DNA of 60,120 bases from Candidatus Fermentibacterota bacterium (GTDB taxonomy: Bacteria; Fermentibacterota; Fermentibacteria; Fermentibacterales; JCC-6). The position numbers and the translations under genes are program-made. This document shows, one piece after another, positions 39,527 to 49,219 of the stretch. The notes below the pieces were generated by a model, which was not told the DNA's origin, did no database searches, and saw nothing but the letters and a program-made list of their open reading frames with translations. Location of the stretch: contig JAUVIR010000007.1 of assembly GCA_030592645.1 (NCBI GenBank), positions 1-60,120 of the forward strand, in the 5' to 3' direction. Position 1 is the stretch's first letter. Every line of letters starts with the position of its first letter.

Positions 39527-41875
39527 ATGCTGTCAATTATTCTCTCAACAGTAATCCTGTCCGTTGTGCTTCCCAATTCCGCGGAGATCGAAACTATCTC
39601 AGCAGGTCAGCAGGCTGTCGTTGATGTTTCATCGGGCTCGGGATGGGTACGTATTCTGGAGGATGATTACGTCTGCCTTGAAGTATCTGTGCCCGATGGG
39701 ATACAGATGAAAGCCTACGATGTGAATGGTGATATTCTCTGCCAGTCAGAATCCGGCGGTGATATGATATTGTCTGCTTTCACCGATTACTGGTTTTACG
39801 TTCAGCTGATCTGCGCTGATGGTTGCAGTTCTTCTTCCGCCCGGATCGGTGTTGAGGAGGTATTCTCCTCGGAGCTATTAAGTGCTACAGCTGTTGAGGG
39901 TGCTCTTGGCAGGAATGTGATGGCAGGAACCTATACTTTCAGCCCCGGTTCCAGTGGCAGCTGGACATTCAGGCTGGAGGGTACCGGAGGAACAGATCTT
40001 GATCTTGAGGTGTACGGCCCGAGTATGAGCCTCTGGGGAAGCAGCATGTCACTCGAAGGATTTGAAACTGTTACAGTGCCGGTTCTTGCCGGGGAAGAAG
40101 TGACAGCTGTCGTCAGCAGATACGGAAAAACCGGGTCGGGAGAGTATGAGTTTTCGGTTGAACCTTCCGGGCAATTCCCCGAATTCGATCCCTGGGGTAT
40201 GTCAGAATCGATTACTCCTGGAGAGATTCATCGATATCTCATACCGGCAGGCGGATCCAGCTTTTTCCTTGATCTGGCAATACTATCCCGGGGAGCGGAT
40301 ATAGACCTGATGATTCGGGACACGTCAGGTGAATATCTGATGGGCTCCCAGTCATACTCTTCAATTGAGACGCTGTTGCTGCATCCGACCGGGAACGATG
40401 TTGTAGCGGATGTGATCCTTTTCGATACGGGAGAAAATGATATCGTTTCCTATGAAATGTACACAAGAGAGCCGGGCTCGCTTTCAAATACCATACCTGT
40501 CAAAGAAGTAGTGAATATCGATTCTGGAAGCAACCTGCCTGTCGGGTTCTCTTCGATTCATGGAGGACTGTTCAGAATAAGCGTGAATTTCGAGAAGACC
40601 CGTGATGGAGATGTGAAAGTTTTCAGGGGAGCGGGTGAACCCGCTGTTACCTTCGCCACTTCGCGGGGGAATGAGGAATTCCTGCTCTACGTTTCTGAGG
40701 GAGAAACCGTCTGGATTGATCCATTCTTTGCAGATACGGAAACATCGGGTTACGCTACAGTGAGGATAACCGGGGCTGATGCCATAGAGATGGAAGGAGA
40801 GTACAGCGGTGTGATCAGCAGGGACTCTCCGGCTGAGTATTTCACAGTTCATGCCGATCCGGAGACTATTCTGGATATCGCACTCACCGGTGAGGACAGG
40901 GAAGTTGACCTGGACCTTTTCGTCACAGGCCCTGATATGGACCTGATAGCCGAGGGGTGGCTCAGTAATGTTGATGCGGCAGGTGATGAAGCCGTAGAAG
41001 TTTATGCCGAAGAGAGCTCTGAATACGGGATAACTGTCTACCTTTACGACAGGGATGGGGAGACACCGTTCAATCTGGAAGTGAACAGGATAGAAAGGAC
41101 AAATCTGGCGGGGCCATCACCGGAACCGGAGATCTGGGCTATATCCGCAGGTATCAGCGGATATTCCTCATCTGCTGATATTCTGAACAGGGCAAGCATG
41201 GACGCTGTTGAAATGTACTATTTTCTGATAGAAGAACAGGGAGTAGAGCCTGATCATGTCATACTCCTGGTGGATGCCCTGGCCACTTCAGAGGAGTTTA
41301 TGGGCGGTATTTCCTCTCTGCTTCATTCCGCAGGACCTGAGGATAAGGTTATCATTTTCTACAGCGGTCACGGCGATCAGTCGCATCCCGGTTCAGGCGG
41401 CAGCGAGGAGCCGGATTCGGCCAATGAATACCTCTGTCTTTACGACGATGATATATCGGATGATCGAATGGCGTCACTTATTGATTCCCTGGCGGTATCA
41501 CCGGTTTTCCTGTTCTTCGATGCCTGTTTCTCCGGTGGTTTTGTAAACGATTTTTCTGCAGGCAGTAACGTCCTTATTCTCACTGCAGCCAGAGAGGATC
41601 TCAGTGTCAGCGAAAGAATTCTAACTCCCATTCTGCTTCAGGGTTCCAGAGGAGATGCGGACAGTAATGGAAACGGTTATGTTTCCGCACTTGAGCTTAT
41701 GACATACATAGATGAAAAACTGCAGCTGATATGTCCCGAATGTGACGCTGAGCTTTCAGAAAATACATACCTCTGCCCCGACTGCGGCGCGGTTCTCAAA
41801 GGAGATAATGCCGTACCCAGACCGCAGCAGGGTATGTTTCTTAATGAGGATATCGAACTGTGGAAGGTCCGGTAG
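39527..41875 (+). CDS. Secreted caspase-like (C14) peptidase with PPC-like domains, EF-hand and zinc ribbon
   Basis: 782 aa from ATG 39527, 5 nt after GGAGG (ATG 39512 and 39515 have no site). The signal peptide is short. Residues about 70-520 hold about four beta-rich PPC-like units (for example SGSWTFRLEGTGGTDLDLEV; VDLDLFVTGPDMD). The caspase/metacaspase domain (about 535-760) has the dyad His615 in FYSGHGDQ and Cys667 in FFDACFSGG. Within it an EF-hand-type loop DSNGNGYVSALE (712-723) suggests Ca dependence. Near the C-terminus is a zinc ribbon: Cys736, 739, 750, 753. A periplasmic or surface protease cutting after Arg/Lys is likely. The stop overlaps the long pheS frame. Confidence 0.9.
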   Translation: MLSIILSTVILSVVLPNSAEIETISAGQQAVVDVSSGSGWVRILEDDYVCLEVSVPDGIQMKAYDVNGDILCQSESGGDMILSAFTDYWFYVQLICADGCSSSSARIGVEEVFSSELLSATAVEGALGRNVMAGTYTFSPGSSGSWTFRLEGTGGTDLDLEVYGPSMSLWGSSMSLEGFETVTVPVLAGEEVTAVVSRYGKTGSGEYEFSVEPSGQFPEFDPWGMSESITPGEIHRYLIPAGGSSFFLDLAILSRGADIDLMIRDTSGEYLMGSQSYSSIETLLLHPTGNDVVADVILFDTGENDIVSYEMYTREPGSLSNTIPVKEVVNIDSGSNLPVGFSSIHGGLFRISVNFEKTRDGDVKVFRGAGEPAVTFATSRGNEEFLLYVSEGETVWIDPFFADTETSGYATVRITGADAIEMEGEYSGVISRDSPAEYFTVHADPETILDIALTGEDREVDLDLFVTGPDMDLIAEGWLSNVDAAGDEAVEVYAEESSEYGITVYLYDRDGETPFNLEVNRIERTNLAGPSPEPEIWAISAGISGYSSSADILNRASMDAVEMYYFLIEEQGVEPDHVILLVDALATSEEFMGGISSLLHSAGPEDKVIIFYSGHGDQSHPGSGGSEEPDSANEYLCLYDDDISDDRMASLIDSLAVSPVFLFFDACFSGGFVNDFSAGSNVLILTAAREDLSVSERILTPILLQGSRGDADSNGNGYVSALELMTYIDEKLQLICPECDAELSENTYLCPDCGAVLKGDNAVPRPQQGMFLNEDIELWKVR

Positions 41876-41886
41876 AAAGGAAACAA

Positions 41887-43458
41887 GTGACTGAGGAAAG
41901 AGATCTGCATCCACTTGAGGAGAAACTGCTCGTCTACCTGGAAGAAAACGGTGGATCATCTGACACAGATATTATCGAAAGAAGTGAGCTTCCCGATGAA
42001 GGTTCTTTCAGAAGAGCAGCCGAGTGGCTTCTGTCCCGGGAGCTTATCACTGAGGTATCGAGGGACGAGGAAGAATTTGTAGAACTTGGACCTCTGGGAA
42101 TTGGAAACCTGGAAGCGGGTATTACTCCTGAACTGGCAATGCTGAGGGAAGCAGCCGGAGGTGCAGGGTCTCTGCAGGATATACAGAAGAATACTATCTT
42201 CGACAGGGGACGCTGGGGCAGCGCATTCGGATCACTTATGAAAACCGGTCATATTGTTAAGGATGCCGATGGTATTCACCTTACCTGCGAACCCGCGGAA
42301 ACAGTGTTCCAGAAAATCTGGGACCTTGTTTACGAACCTCTCGCTGGCGGTGGTGAGCTGAGGATGGCTCTGCTGCCTGAGGATGTAGCTCTGATCGTTA
42401 ATGACAGAAGCCCGAAAAGGGGAAAAACCAGAGCCGAGTTCTCGGTTAATACCGTGGTAACCAGAATGCTTGATATCACTGCTGCGGGCCGTATCGCTTT
42501 GAAGGCTGCTAAGGAGAATGTTACCATCGGAGCCATTACTCCGCAGATACTGGCCGATGGTACATGGAGAAATGCGAAATTCAGAAGGTATCAGCTGGAT
42601 ATCCCGCCATCACAGATACATACAGGAAGGCTGCATCCTTACAGGCAGTTTCTTGATACGGTAAGAAAACGGTTCATGGCATTGGGATTCACCGAAATGC
42701 GGGGTTCTCTGGCCGAAAACGAGTTCTGGAATAATGATGCGCTTTTCATGCCCCAGTTCCATCCCGCAAGAGATATTCACGATGTTTATTTTCTGGAAGG
42801 CGGTATCGAAGTACCCCATCCCGAGCCGGAACTGATGGAGAGGGTCGCGGAAACTCATGAGAACGGCGGTATCACCGGGGGAAGAGGTTGGAATTACAGT
42901 TTCAGCCGGCAGCAGTCCCTGAAGACCATTCTCAGGTCCCAGGGAACAGCCTTGTCCGCAAGGACCCTTGCCTCGAATCCTGATATCCCGGGGAAATATT
43001 TCGGTATTGCAAGATGTTTCAGGTACGATCAGGTTGATTCGACACACCTTCCCGATTTTTTTCAGGTGGAGGGTATTGTGCTAGGGGAGGAGATCAATCT
43101 GAGACATCTTCTGGGGCTTCTCAAACTGTTCGCAGAAGAGATAGCAGGTGCATTCGATTACAAGTTCCTTCCCGGTTACTTCCCCTTCACAGAGCCTTCG
43201 GTTGAAATGCATATCCTTCATCCGGTTCTCGGATGGGTTGAAGGCGGAGGCGCTGGTCTCTTCAGACCTGAGGTTTGCCGCCCTCTTGGAATAGATGTAC
43301 CCGTGATAGCGTGGGGACTGGGCCTCGATAGAATGGCGATGCTTGCCATGGGGATTGAGGATATCCGCGACCTTATCACACCCGATCTTTCAAAGCTGAG
43401 GGGGATCATGGTACAGACAGACCGCCTTCTTACTGGAAGGGGGATCGCGGATGCCTAA
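41887..43458 (+). CDS. pheS: Phenylalanyl-tRNA synthetase alpha subunit, archaeal type
   Basis: 523 aa from GTG 41887 after AAAGGAAA; GTG 41860 lies in the preceding gene. Bacterial PheS is about 330 aa with a coiled coil. This one instead has N-terminal winged-helix domains (about 1-180) like archaeal/eukaryotic PheRS. The catalytic class II core begins near 250, with MPQFHPARDIHDVYFL, GRGWNYSFSRQQSLKTILRSQGTALSART, ARCFRYDQVDSTHLPDFFQVEG (motif 2) and AWGLGLDRMAML (motif 3). It charges tRNA-Phe with the beta subunit encoded next. Spirochaetes also carry this type. Overlaps pheT by 8 nt. Confidence 0.93.
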   Translation: MTEERDLHPLEEKLLVYLEENGGSSDTDIIERSELPDEGSFRRAAEWLLSRELITEVSRDEEEFVELGPLGIGNLEAGITPELAMLREAAGGAGSLQDIQKNTIFDRGRWGSAFGSLMKTGHIVKDADGIHLTCEPAETVFQKIWDLVYEPLAGGGELRMALLPEDVALIVNDRSPKRGKTRAEFSVNTVVTRMLDITAAGRIALKAAKENVTIGAITPQILADGTWRNAKFRRYQLDIPPSQIHTGRLHPYRQFLDTVRKRFMALGFTEMRGSLAENEFWNNDALFMPQFHPARDIHDVYFLEGGIEVPHPEPELMERVAETHENGGITGGRGWNYSFSRQQSLKTILRSQGTALSARTLASNPDIPGKYFGIARCFRYDQVDSTHLPDFFQVEGIVLGEEINLRHLLGLLKLFAEEIAGAFDYKFLPGYFPFTEPSVEMHILHPVLGWVEGGGAGLFRPEVCRPLGIDVPVIAWGLGLDRMAMLAMGIEDIRDLITPDLSKLRGIMVQTDRLLTGRGIADA

Positions 43459-45112
43459 GATAGAAGTCAGCAGACAGGACCTTTTTGCGCAGGTCGGCAT
43501 GGAAGATCCGGGTGATGAGAAGCTGGCAGACCTCCTTTCTCTGGTCAAAGGTGAAATAGACTCATCGAATGGAGATATGCTCAAGCTGGAACTCAATGAT
43601 ACCAACAGGCCGGACCTGTGGTGCGTAGAGGGTGTTGCAAGGGCGCTGCGATGCTGGAATTCCGGTGCCGAGACACATCTGAACGGACTTCCGGAGCCCG
43701 ATATGGACATTTTTGTGGATCCTGATCTTGAGCAGGTTAGACCATTTGTAGCTGCTTTCACAGCGTGCGGATGGACTCCCGATCAGAAGGATCTTGATGC
43801 CCTGATAGATGTGCAGGTAAAACTGGCCACTTCCTTCGGGAAGAACAGAAAAACTGCCGGAGCGGGATTCTACCGCCTTGATGATATCGAGTTTCCAATC
43901 AACTACAGAGCAGCGCCTCCCGAAACAACTTTCATCCCTCTGGGTTACGAGAAGGAAATGACATTATCTGAGATCCTGACCGATACGGAAACCGGTCGGA
44001 CATTCGCTCATCTGCTGGAGGGAAAAGATCTCTGGCCTCTGCTGGAGGATAGCGGAGGCGAAGTTCTTTCGTTTCCCCCGATTCTGAACAGCCAGACAAC
44101 TGGAAGAGTAAGCGCCGGTGACTCGAGGCTTTTCTGTGAGGTTACAGGCACCGATTGGGAAACGGTACAGCTTTCTGCTACCATACTGGCATGTAACCTT
44201 CAGGATAGAGGAGCTGAGATTCTGCCCATCAGGATCAACTACCCCCAACCCTACCCCGGCAGGACCGTTGTTACCCCTGTCATTTTCAGGGACCGCCTGG
44301 CTGCATCCATGGAATCCATACACCGAGTTCTGGGTATGGATATCTCTCCGGAATCCGCGCGGGAAGCCCTTCTTCGAATGGATTATGCGTCTGTTGAACT
44401 TGACTCCGCCGGTGTAACCGGTGTCCTGCCTCCTTACCGGAGGGATGGCATACAGGCGGTTGATATGATCGAGGATATCGTCATCTCCCTCGGATTATCA
44501 TACTTCGAACCACTTCTTCCCGAGCAGTTTACCCTTGGCAAATGCGCCCCGATAGAAGATCTGGCGGATGCCGTACGGATCCTTCTTGCAGGTGCGGGTT
44601 GTGAAGAAATACTCCGTCCCGTCCTTACAAGCAGAGCTAAGGTTAAAGACGCAACCCGGACACCGGGCGACCCTGTGAGTATTGCGAACCCCATGACAGC
44701 GGAGTACGGTGTGGTGAGGAATACCCTTCTTCCCGGATTGCTCGAAGTTGAAAGCACAAGCGCTCACGCTGCTTATCCGCACAGGATCTTTGAGACAGGG
44801 GAGGTTCTTGCCATCGGGGAAGACGGGTACTGCAGAACCGACATACTGCTGGCCTGTCTGATCTGCGGAAATAAGGCCGATTTCGGAGATGCTCATTCGA
44901 TAATCGGTTCCCTCTGCCACTCAAGAGGCATCGGGCTATCTCTAGCCGATGTTGATGATGACAGGTTCATCCCCGGAAGATGTGCCGCAGTTACGATAGA
45001 TGGCCGGGTTTCCGGAGTAATCGGAGAACTGCACCCGGCGGTTCTTGACAACTGGGGTATTTCCAGTCCCGCATCCGCTTTCGAGATCGCACTGTCCGCA
45101 CTGAAGGGATAA
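43451..45112 (+). CDS. pheT: Phenylalanyl-tRNA synthetase beta subunit, archaeal type
   Basis: 553 aa, the archaeal/eukaryotic size; bacterial PheT is about 800 aa with a tRNA-binding N-terminal EMAP-like domain and a C-terminal anticodon-binding domain, both absent here. The start MPKIEVSRQDLF, then LKLELNDTNRPDLWCVEGVARAL, is the archaeal-type opening. The B5 domain is around 285-350 (REALLRMDYASVE ... VLPPYRRDGIQAVDMIEDI) and the catalytic-like domain follows with IANPMTAEYGVVRNTLLPGL. The product also edits mischarged Tyr. It pairs with PheS; the next gene, uvrB, starts on the base after its stop. Confidence 0.93.
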   Translation: MPKIEVSRQDLFAQVGMEDPGDEKLADLLSLVKGEIDSSNGDMLKLELNDTNRPDLWCVEGVARALRCWNSGAETHLNGLPEPDMDIFVDPDLEQVRPFVAAFTACGWTPDQKDLDALIDVQVKLATSFGKNRKTAGAGFYRLDDIEFPINYRAAPPETTFIPLGYEKEMTLSEILTDTETGRTFAHLLEGKDLWPLLEDSGGEVLSFPPILNSQTTGRVSAGDSRLFCEVTGTDWETVQLSATILACNLQDRGAEILPIRINYPQPYPGRTVVTPVIFRDRLAASMESIHRVLGMDISPESAREALLRMDYASVELDSAGVTGVLPPYRRDGIQAVDMIEDIVISLGLSYFEPLLPEQFTLGKCAPIEDLADAVRILLAGAGCEEILRPVLTSRAKVKDATRTPGDPVSIANPMTAEYGVVRNTLLPGLLEVESTSAHAAYPHRIFETGEVLAIGEDGYCRTDILLACLICGNKADFGDAHSIIGSLCHSRGIGLSLADVDDDRFIPGRCAAVTIDGRVSGVIGELHPAVLDNWGISSPASAFEIALSALKG

Positions 45113-47083
45113 ATGCCGGTTTTCAACCTTGTCAGTGATTTCAAGCCATCCGGAGACCAGCCGAACGCCATAAGAGAACTTGTTACTGGTCTGAATGAAG
45201 GTGACCAGTGGCAGACACTTCTGGGCGTTACAGGCTCGGGCAAAACCTTTACAATGGCGGGGATCATCCAGAAAATGGATAAACCCGTTCTGGTCGTCAG
45301 TCACAACAAAACTCTTGCCGCTCAGCTTTACAGCGAACTGAAGGGATTCTTCCCGGATGCTGCAGTGGAGTATTTTGTAAGCTATTACGACTATTATCAG
45401 CCGGAAGCCTACATTCCCACAACTGACACATTCATCGAAAAAGATGTCGATCTCAACGAGGAGCTGGACAGGCTGAGATTGCGTGCGACCACATCTCTGC
45501 TGTCAAGAAAAGATGTGATAGTAGTTGCATCTGTCAGTTGCATTTACGGCCTTGGAAATCCCTCAACCTTCGATTCAAGCAGCCTCCGTATATTCGCGGG
45601 AATGGAACTTGATCCGGGTCAATTCACGATGGAACTTGTTGAAATGCGATATTCCAGGAATGATGTGGCGCTGACCAGGGGAAGGTTCAGAGTCAGGGGT
45701 GACGTTGTGGACGTTGTGCCTGCCTATGGACGGCTGGCAGCAAGGGTGGAATTCTACGGGAGCAGGATTGAAAGCATAAGAAGGATCGATCACCTGACGG
45801 GGGAGATACTCGAAGATCTTCAGGAGCTCAGTATTTATCCTGCCAGGCACTTCGTGACATCCGAACGGGAGCTGAACCTTGCCATAGGCAGGATAGAGAG
45901 GGAGCTGGAAGAGACTTTAACCGAGTTCAAATACGAAGGTAAGCTTCTTGAGGCTCAGAGGCTCGAATCCAGAACCAGATACGATATAGAGCTGCTTGCG
46001 GAGACAGGATATTGCAGCGGAGTGGAAAATTACAGCAGGCACATTTCCGGCAGAAAAAAGGGAGAGCGGCCATCCTGCCTAATTGATTACTTCCCCAAAA
46101 GCGGCATGCTTGTCTTCATCGATGAATCCCACAGGACGATACCGCAGCTGTCAGCAATGTTCAAAGGGGACAGATCCAGGAAGGAAACGCTGATTCATAA
46201 CGGCTTCCGTCTTCCTTCCGCACTTGATAACCGTCCGCTCTATCTTGAGGAATTCATCGGTATTACAGGGCAGAAGATATGCATGTCAGCGACTCCTGCT
46301 GACTATGAACTTGAATGTTCCGCACGGGTAGTGCAGCAGATCGTAAGACCCACAGGCCTTGTTGACCCGGAGATGATAGTCCGGCCTGCTTCCACCCAGA
46401 TAGATGATCTGGTAGGAGAAGTGAGAGAAGCCGTTGAGTCCGGCGGAAGGGTGCTTGTAACAACGCTGACGAAAAAGATGGCTGAAGAGCTGACATCCTT
46501 TTTTGAGGATCTGTCCATCAGATCCCGGTATATACACAGCGAAGTTGACGCCCTGGAGCGGGTCTCAATTCTAAGGGAGCTGAGGCTGGCGGAATTTGAT
46601 GTTCTGATCGGTGTAAATCTTCTCCGTGAAGGGCTTGATCTGCCTGAAGTTTCCCTGGTTGCGATACTGGACGCTGACAAGGAGGGCTTTCTCAGGTCAA
46701 GGACCAGCCTGGTCCAAACGGCTGGAAGAGCCGCGAGGAACCTTGCCGGACGCGTTATTCTCTACGCTGACAGGATTACAGATTCAATGGAGTACGCTAT
46801 CGGCGAGACCGGCAGAAGAAGGGCTATTCAGCTGAAGTACAATAAAGACAACAATATCACGCCCCAGAGTATTCGTAAATCACGAAGTGAGATCATCAGC
46901 GCAACCAGTATCGCCGATATATTCAGACCATCTGAAGAGAAGAAAGATATCATCTCAGACATGCCTGGAACCCCGGAGGAGGCGATAGTATTTCTTGAGC
47001 GGAAGATGCTGGAAGCGGCGGAGAAGCTTGATTTTGAGACTGCCGCAGAGTACAGAGATGTAATGAGAAAGATCAAATTGTGA
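45113..47083 (+). CDS. uvrB: Excinuclease ABC subunit B
   Basis: UvrB is the central damage-verifying helicase of nucleotide excision repair. 656 aa is typical. Motifs: Walker A GVTGSGKTFTMA, the beta-hairpin SYYDYYQPEAYIP, DIELLAETGYCSGVENYSRH, the DESH box FIDESHRT, helicase motifs VLVTTLTKKMAEEL and GVNLLREGLDLPEVSLVAILDADKEG, QTAGRAARN. A C-terminal UVR motif (PEEAIVFLERKMLEAAEKLD) binds UvrC. Its ATG directly follows pheT's stop, so it is likely co-transcribed with pheST. UvrA and UvrC are not in the window. Confidence 0.98.
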   Translation: MPVFNLVSDFKPSGDQPNAIRELVTGLNEGDQWQTLLGVTGSGKTFTMAGIIQKMDKPVLVVSHNKTLAAQLYSELKGFFPDAAVEYFVSYYDYYQPEAYIPTTDTFIEKDVDLNEELDRLRLRATTSLLSRKDVIVVASVSCIYGLGNPSTFDSSSLRIFAGMELDPGQFTMELVEMRYSRNDVALTRGRFRVRGDVVDVVPAYGRLAARVEFYGSRIESIRRIDHLTGEILEDLQELSIYPARHFVTSERELNLAIGRIERELEETLTEFKYEGKLLEAQRLESRTRYDIELLAETGYCSGVENYSRHISGRKKGERPSCLIDYFPKSGMLVFIDESHRTIPQLSAMFKGDRSRKETLIHNGFRLPSALDNRPLYLEEFIGITGQKICMSATPADYELECSARVVQQIVRPTGLVDPEMIVRPASTQIDDLVGEVREAVESGGRVLVTTLTKKMAEELTSFFEDLSIRSRYIHSEVDALERVSILRELRLAEFDVLIGVNLLREGLDLPEVSLVAILDADKEGFLRSRTSLVQTAGRAARNLAGRVILYADRITDSMEYAIGETGRRRAIQLKYNKDNNITPQSIRKSRSEIISATSIADIFRPSEEKKDIISDMPGTPEEAIVFLERKMLEAAEKLDFETAAEYRDVMRKIKL

Positions 47084-47134
47084 AACCGGTGTTATGTTAA
47101 GCTCATTCAGCGTTTCTGTGAAGGGAGTGTGGTC

Positions 47135-48853
47135 TTGAGCGTAATCACCGCTCATACAGCGGGTTTCTGCTGGGGTGTCCGCCGGGCTGTTGACATGGTT
47201 CTGGCTGAATTGAAGAAAGGTAACGATCCCTACGCGATATACGGAGATCTGGTTCATAACCCGCAGGTTATCCGCGCTCTGAAGGAGCGGGGTGTAAGTA
47301 TATGCATGACCCCTTCGGTAATGAACAGCGGTACTCTCTTTCTAAGGACTCATGGAACAACTCTGGAGAAACGCAAACAGTTGAAGTCGCTTCCTGTTAA
47401 GATCAGAGACCTGACCTGTCCGAGGGTTGGCAGCGTTCTTGCGATAGCAGGAAAAAAATGCAGGGAAGGTTACGACGTCATAATACTGGGTGATTCTCAG
47501 CATCAGGAAGTCAGATCCATTCTATCGTACGGTGGAGATCGGGCACAGGTTATTTCAGGACCGGATGAGATTGGAGCACTCTCAGGTATTTCCAGACCAT
47601 TTCTACTCTCTCAGACCACTGCGAATACCGAGACATTCGAGAAAACGAAGAACGTTCTTCAGGAAAGATATCCGGATATGGAATTCGCGTGCACCATCTG
47701 CGATTCAACCAGCCTCAGACAGGATGAACTGCGGAAGATGTGCTGCAAAGTGGATTGTGTTGTTGTTGTTGGAGGAAGAAACAGCGCCAATACCGCCAGA
47801 CTTGTGGAGATAGCCAGGGAAGAAGGTCTTCCTTCGTTTCACGTAGAGACCTATGAAGAACTTGATGCCGGTGAATTGAAAAAGTATGAAAACATCCTTC
47901 TCACCGCAGGCTCGTCTACTCCAAGCTGGAGCATAAGAAAAGTAAGGGAGAAGCTGCTGGAGATACAGGGGGGCAGACTGAGAACGGGAAGGATACGAAA
48001 ACTGCTCCAGAGTATGATTTTCGGGAATTTTCATGTTCTTCCGCTGACATTCATACTGGGAGCTGCCGGAGCGTGCATTCTGAACAGATCGCACTGGCTG
48101 CTTCCGGCGCTGGCAGCATCCTTCTTTCTGTATGGGGTTCATACTGTAACCTCTGTGCTTGAATCCGGATACTCCAACCCGTCAAGGCTGCGAAGACAGG
48201 AATTCCTGAGATCCCACTGCAGGATACTTAATATCTGTGCTATTTTCGCCTTCGCAGGATCCCTCATTATCTCATTCTTTCTTAGTCCACTGTGGCCTGT
48301 GGTGCTTGGGGTGATGCTGGCGCTTTTCCTTCTGTATACCATCCCGCTGATACGCAAAGTTTACCCGTTCCGGGGACTTCGGTCTCTCCCCGGTTCGAGG
48401 GACCTGATGTTCGCCGGAGCATGGTCTTTTCTTCTTGCATTTTTGCCCGGTTATATATCTGCGGGTGAAACTATTACAACGGGAATCGTGATCTGGGCGG
48501 CTGTTCTGTTCTTTCTGTTTCTGAGCAGATGTCTGCTTGCAGATCTTGTTGATCTGCAAGGAGATGCTTTGATGGGAATGGATACGATCCCAATCCATGC
48601 CGGAAGGTCGTTGAGTGTTCGGCTCTTCTGGCTCTGCCTTTCACTGGCATCGGTTCTTCTGGCTGCGGGTATTGCGCTGGATTATCTTCCCCTCAGTGCC
48701 GCGGCGTTCTTTCCGGGGCCTCTGTTTCTTGCGGCAGGATTTCTGATCCTAGCAGAAACCCCTTTTCCCTCGGAGTTTTTAAAGAGAGCCATTGCGGATG
48801 GAAGCCTGTTTGCCGCTGGAGTTCTTCCAGTATTGATATGTACTGTGAAATAG
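47135..48853 (+). CDS. ispH: IspH fused to UbiA-like prenyltransferase membrane domain
   Basis: 572 aa from TTG 47135, 7 nt after AAGGGAG (GTG 47129 sits too close). Residues 1-285 are 4-hydroxy-3-methylbut-2-enyl diphosphate reductase, last step of the MEP pathway, with all three [4Fe-4S] Cys (Cys12 in GFCWGVRRAV, Cys95 in LTCPRV, Cys189 in TICDST) and THGT. Residues about 295-572 add roughly eight membrane helices with the second UbiA Asp motif DLVDLQGD (Asp470, 473, 477) and TIPIHAGR. The first UbiA motif (NDxxDxxxD) is missing; the matching loop reads TSVLESGYS. The fusion would tie precursor synthesis to a membrane prenyl-transfer or lipid-binding step. Confidence 0.9.
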   Translation: MSVITAHTAGFCWGVRRAVDMVLAELKKGNDPYAIYGDLVHNPQVIRALKERGVSICMTPSVMNSGTLFLRTHGTTLEKRKQLKSLPVKIRDLTCPRVGSVLAIAGKKCREGYDVIILGDSQHQEVRSILSYGGDRAQVISGPDEIGALSGISRPFLLSQTTANTETFEKTKNVLQERYPDMEFACTICDSTSLRQDELRKMCCKVDCVVVVGGRNSANTARLVEIAREEGLPSFHVETYEELDAGELKKYENILLTAGSSTPSWSIRKVREKLLEIQGGRLRTGRIRKLLQSMIFGNFHVLPLTFILGAAGACILNRSHWLLPALAASFFLYGVHTVTSVLESGYSNPSRLRRQEFLRSHCRILNICAIFAFAGSLIISFFLSPLWPVVLGVMLALFLLYTIPLIRKVYPFRGLRSLPGSRDLMFAGAWSFLLAFLPGYISAGETITTGIVIWAAVLFFLFLSRCLLADLVDLQGDALMGMDTIPIHAGRSLSVRLFWLCLSLASVLLAAGIALDYLPLSAAAFFPGPLFLAAGFLILAETPFPSEFLKRAIADGSLFAAGVLPVLICTVK

Positions 48854-48867
48854 TGAGGAGAGAAACG

Positions 48868-49185
48868 ATGGGATTAAGAATAGTTGCATATCTGTTTGTC
48901 GGTTCTGTCATGCTTTTCTCATGCAGTGATGAGCGTACCGTACTGCCTGAAGAGGTAAACGGGATAGAGTCTCATGCTGCATGGAATCTGATTACTGTAA
49001 CAGGCAGGATTGTCAATCTCCGAGCCGGTCCCGGAACGGAGTATGGGATCCTGGGACAGGTTCAGGAGGGAGATTCACTGCAGGTGACCGGGGGCCTTGA
49101 AGACTGGTACAGGGTATATATTCCGGGTAAGTCCCTTTTCGCCTGGATCTACGGCCCGTTAACTTCCGGGACTGAACTTCCTTGA
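48868..49185 (+). CDS. SH3b-domain lipoprotein
   Basis: 105 aa from ATG 48868, preceded by GAGGAGAG (ATG 48838 lies in the upstream gene). Lipoprotein signal ending in MLFSCSDE. The mature part is one bacterial SH3 domain: VTGRIVNLRAGPGTEYGILGQVQEGDSLQVTG, then WYRVYIP and WIYGPL. Such domains bind cell-wall peptides; the protein is probably an anchored wall-binding factor. A short, ordinary gene between ispH and purB. Confidence 0.88.
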   Translation: MGLRIVAYLFVGSVMLFSCSDERTVLPEEVNGIESHAAWNLITVTGRIVNLRAGPGTEYGILGQVQEGDSLQVTGGLEDWYRVYIPGKSLFAWIYGPLTSGTELP

Positions 49186-49219
49186 TATATTACCTGTGTT
49201 CCGTTAGAAGGGGGTTTCA

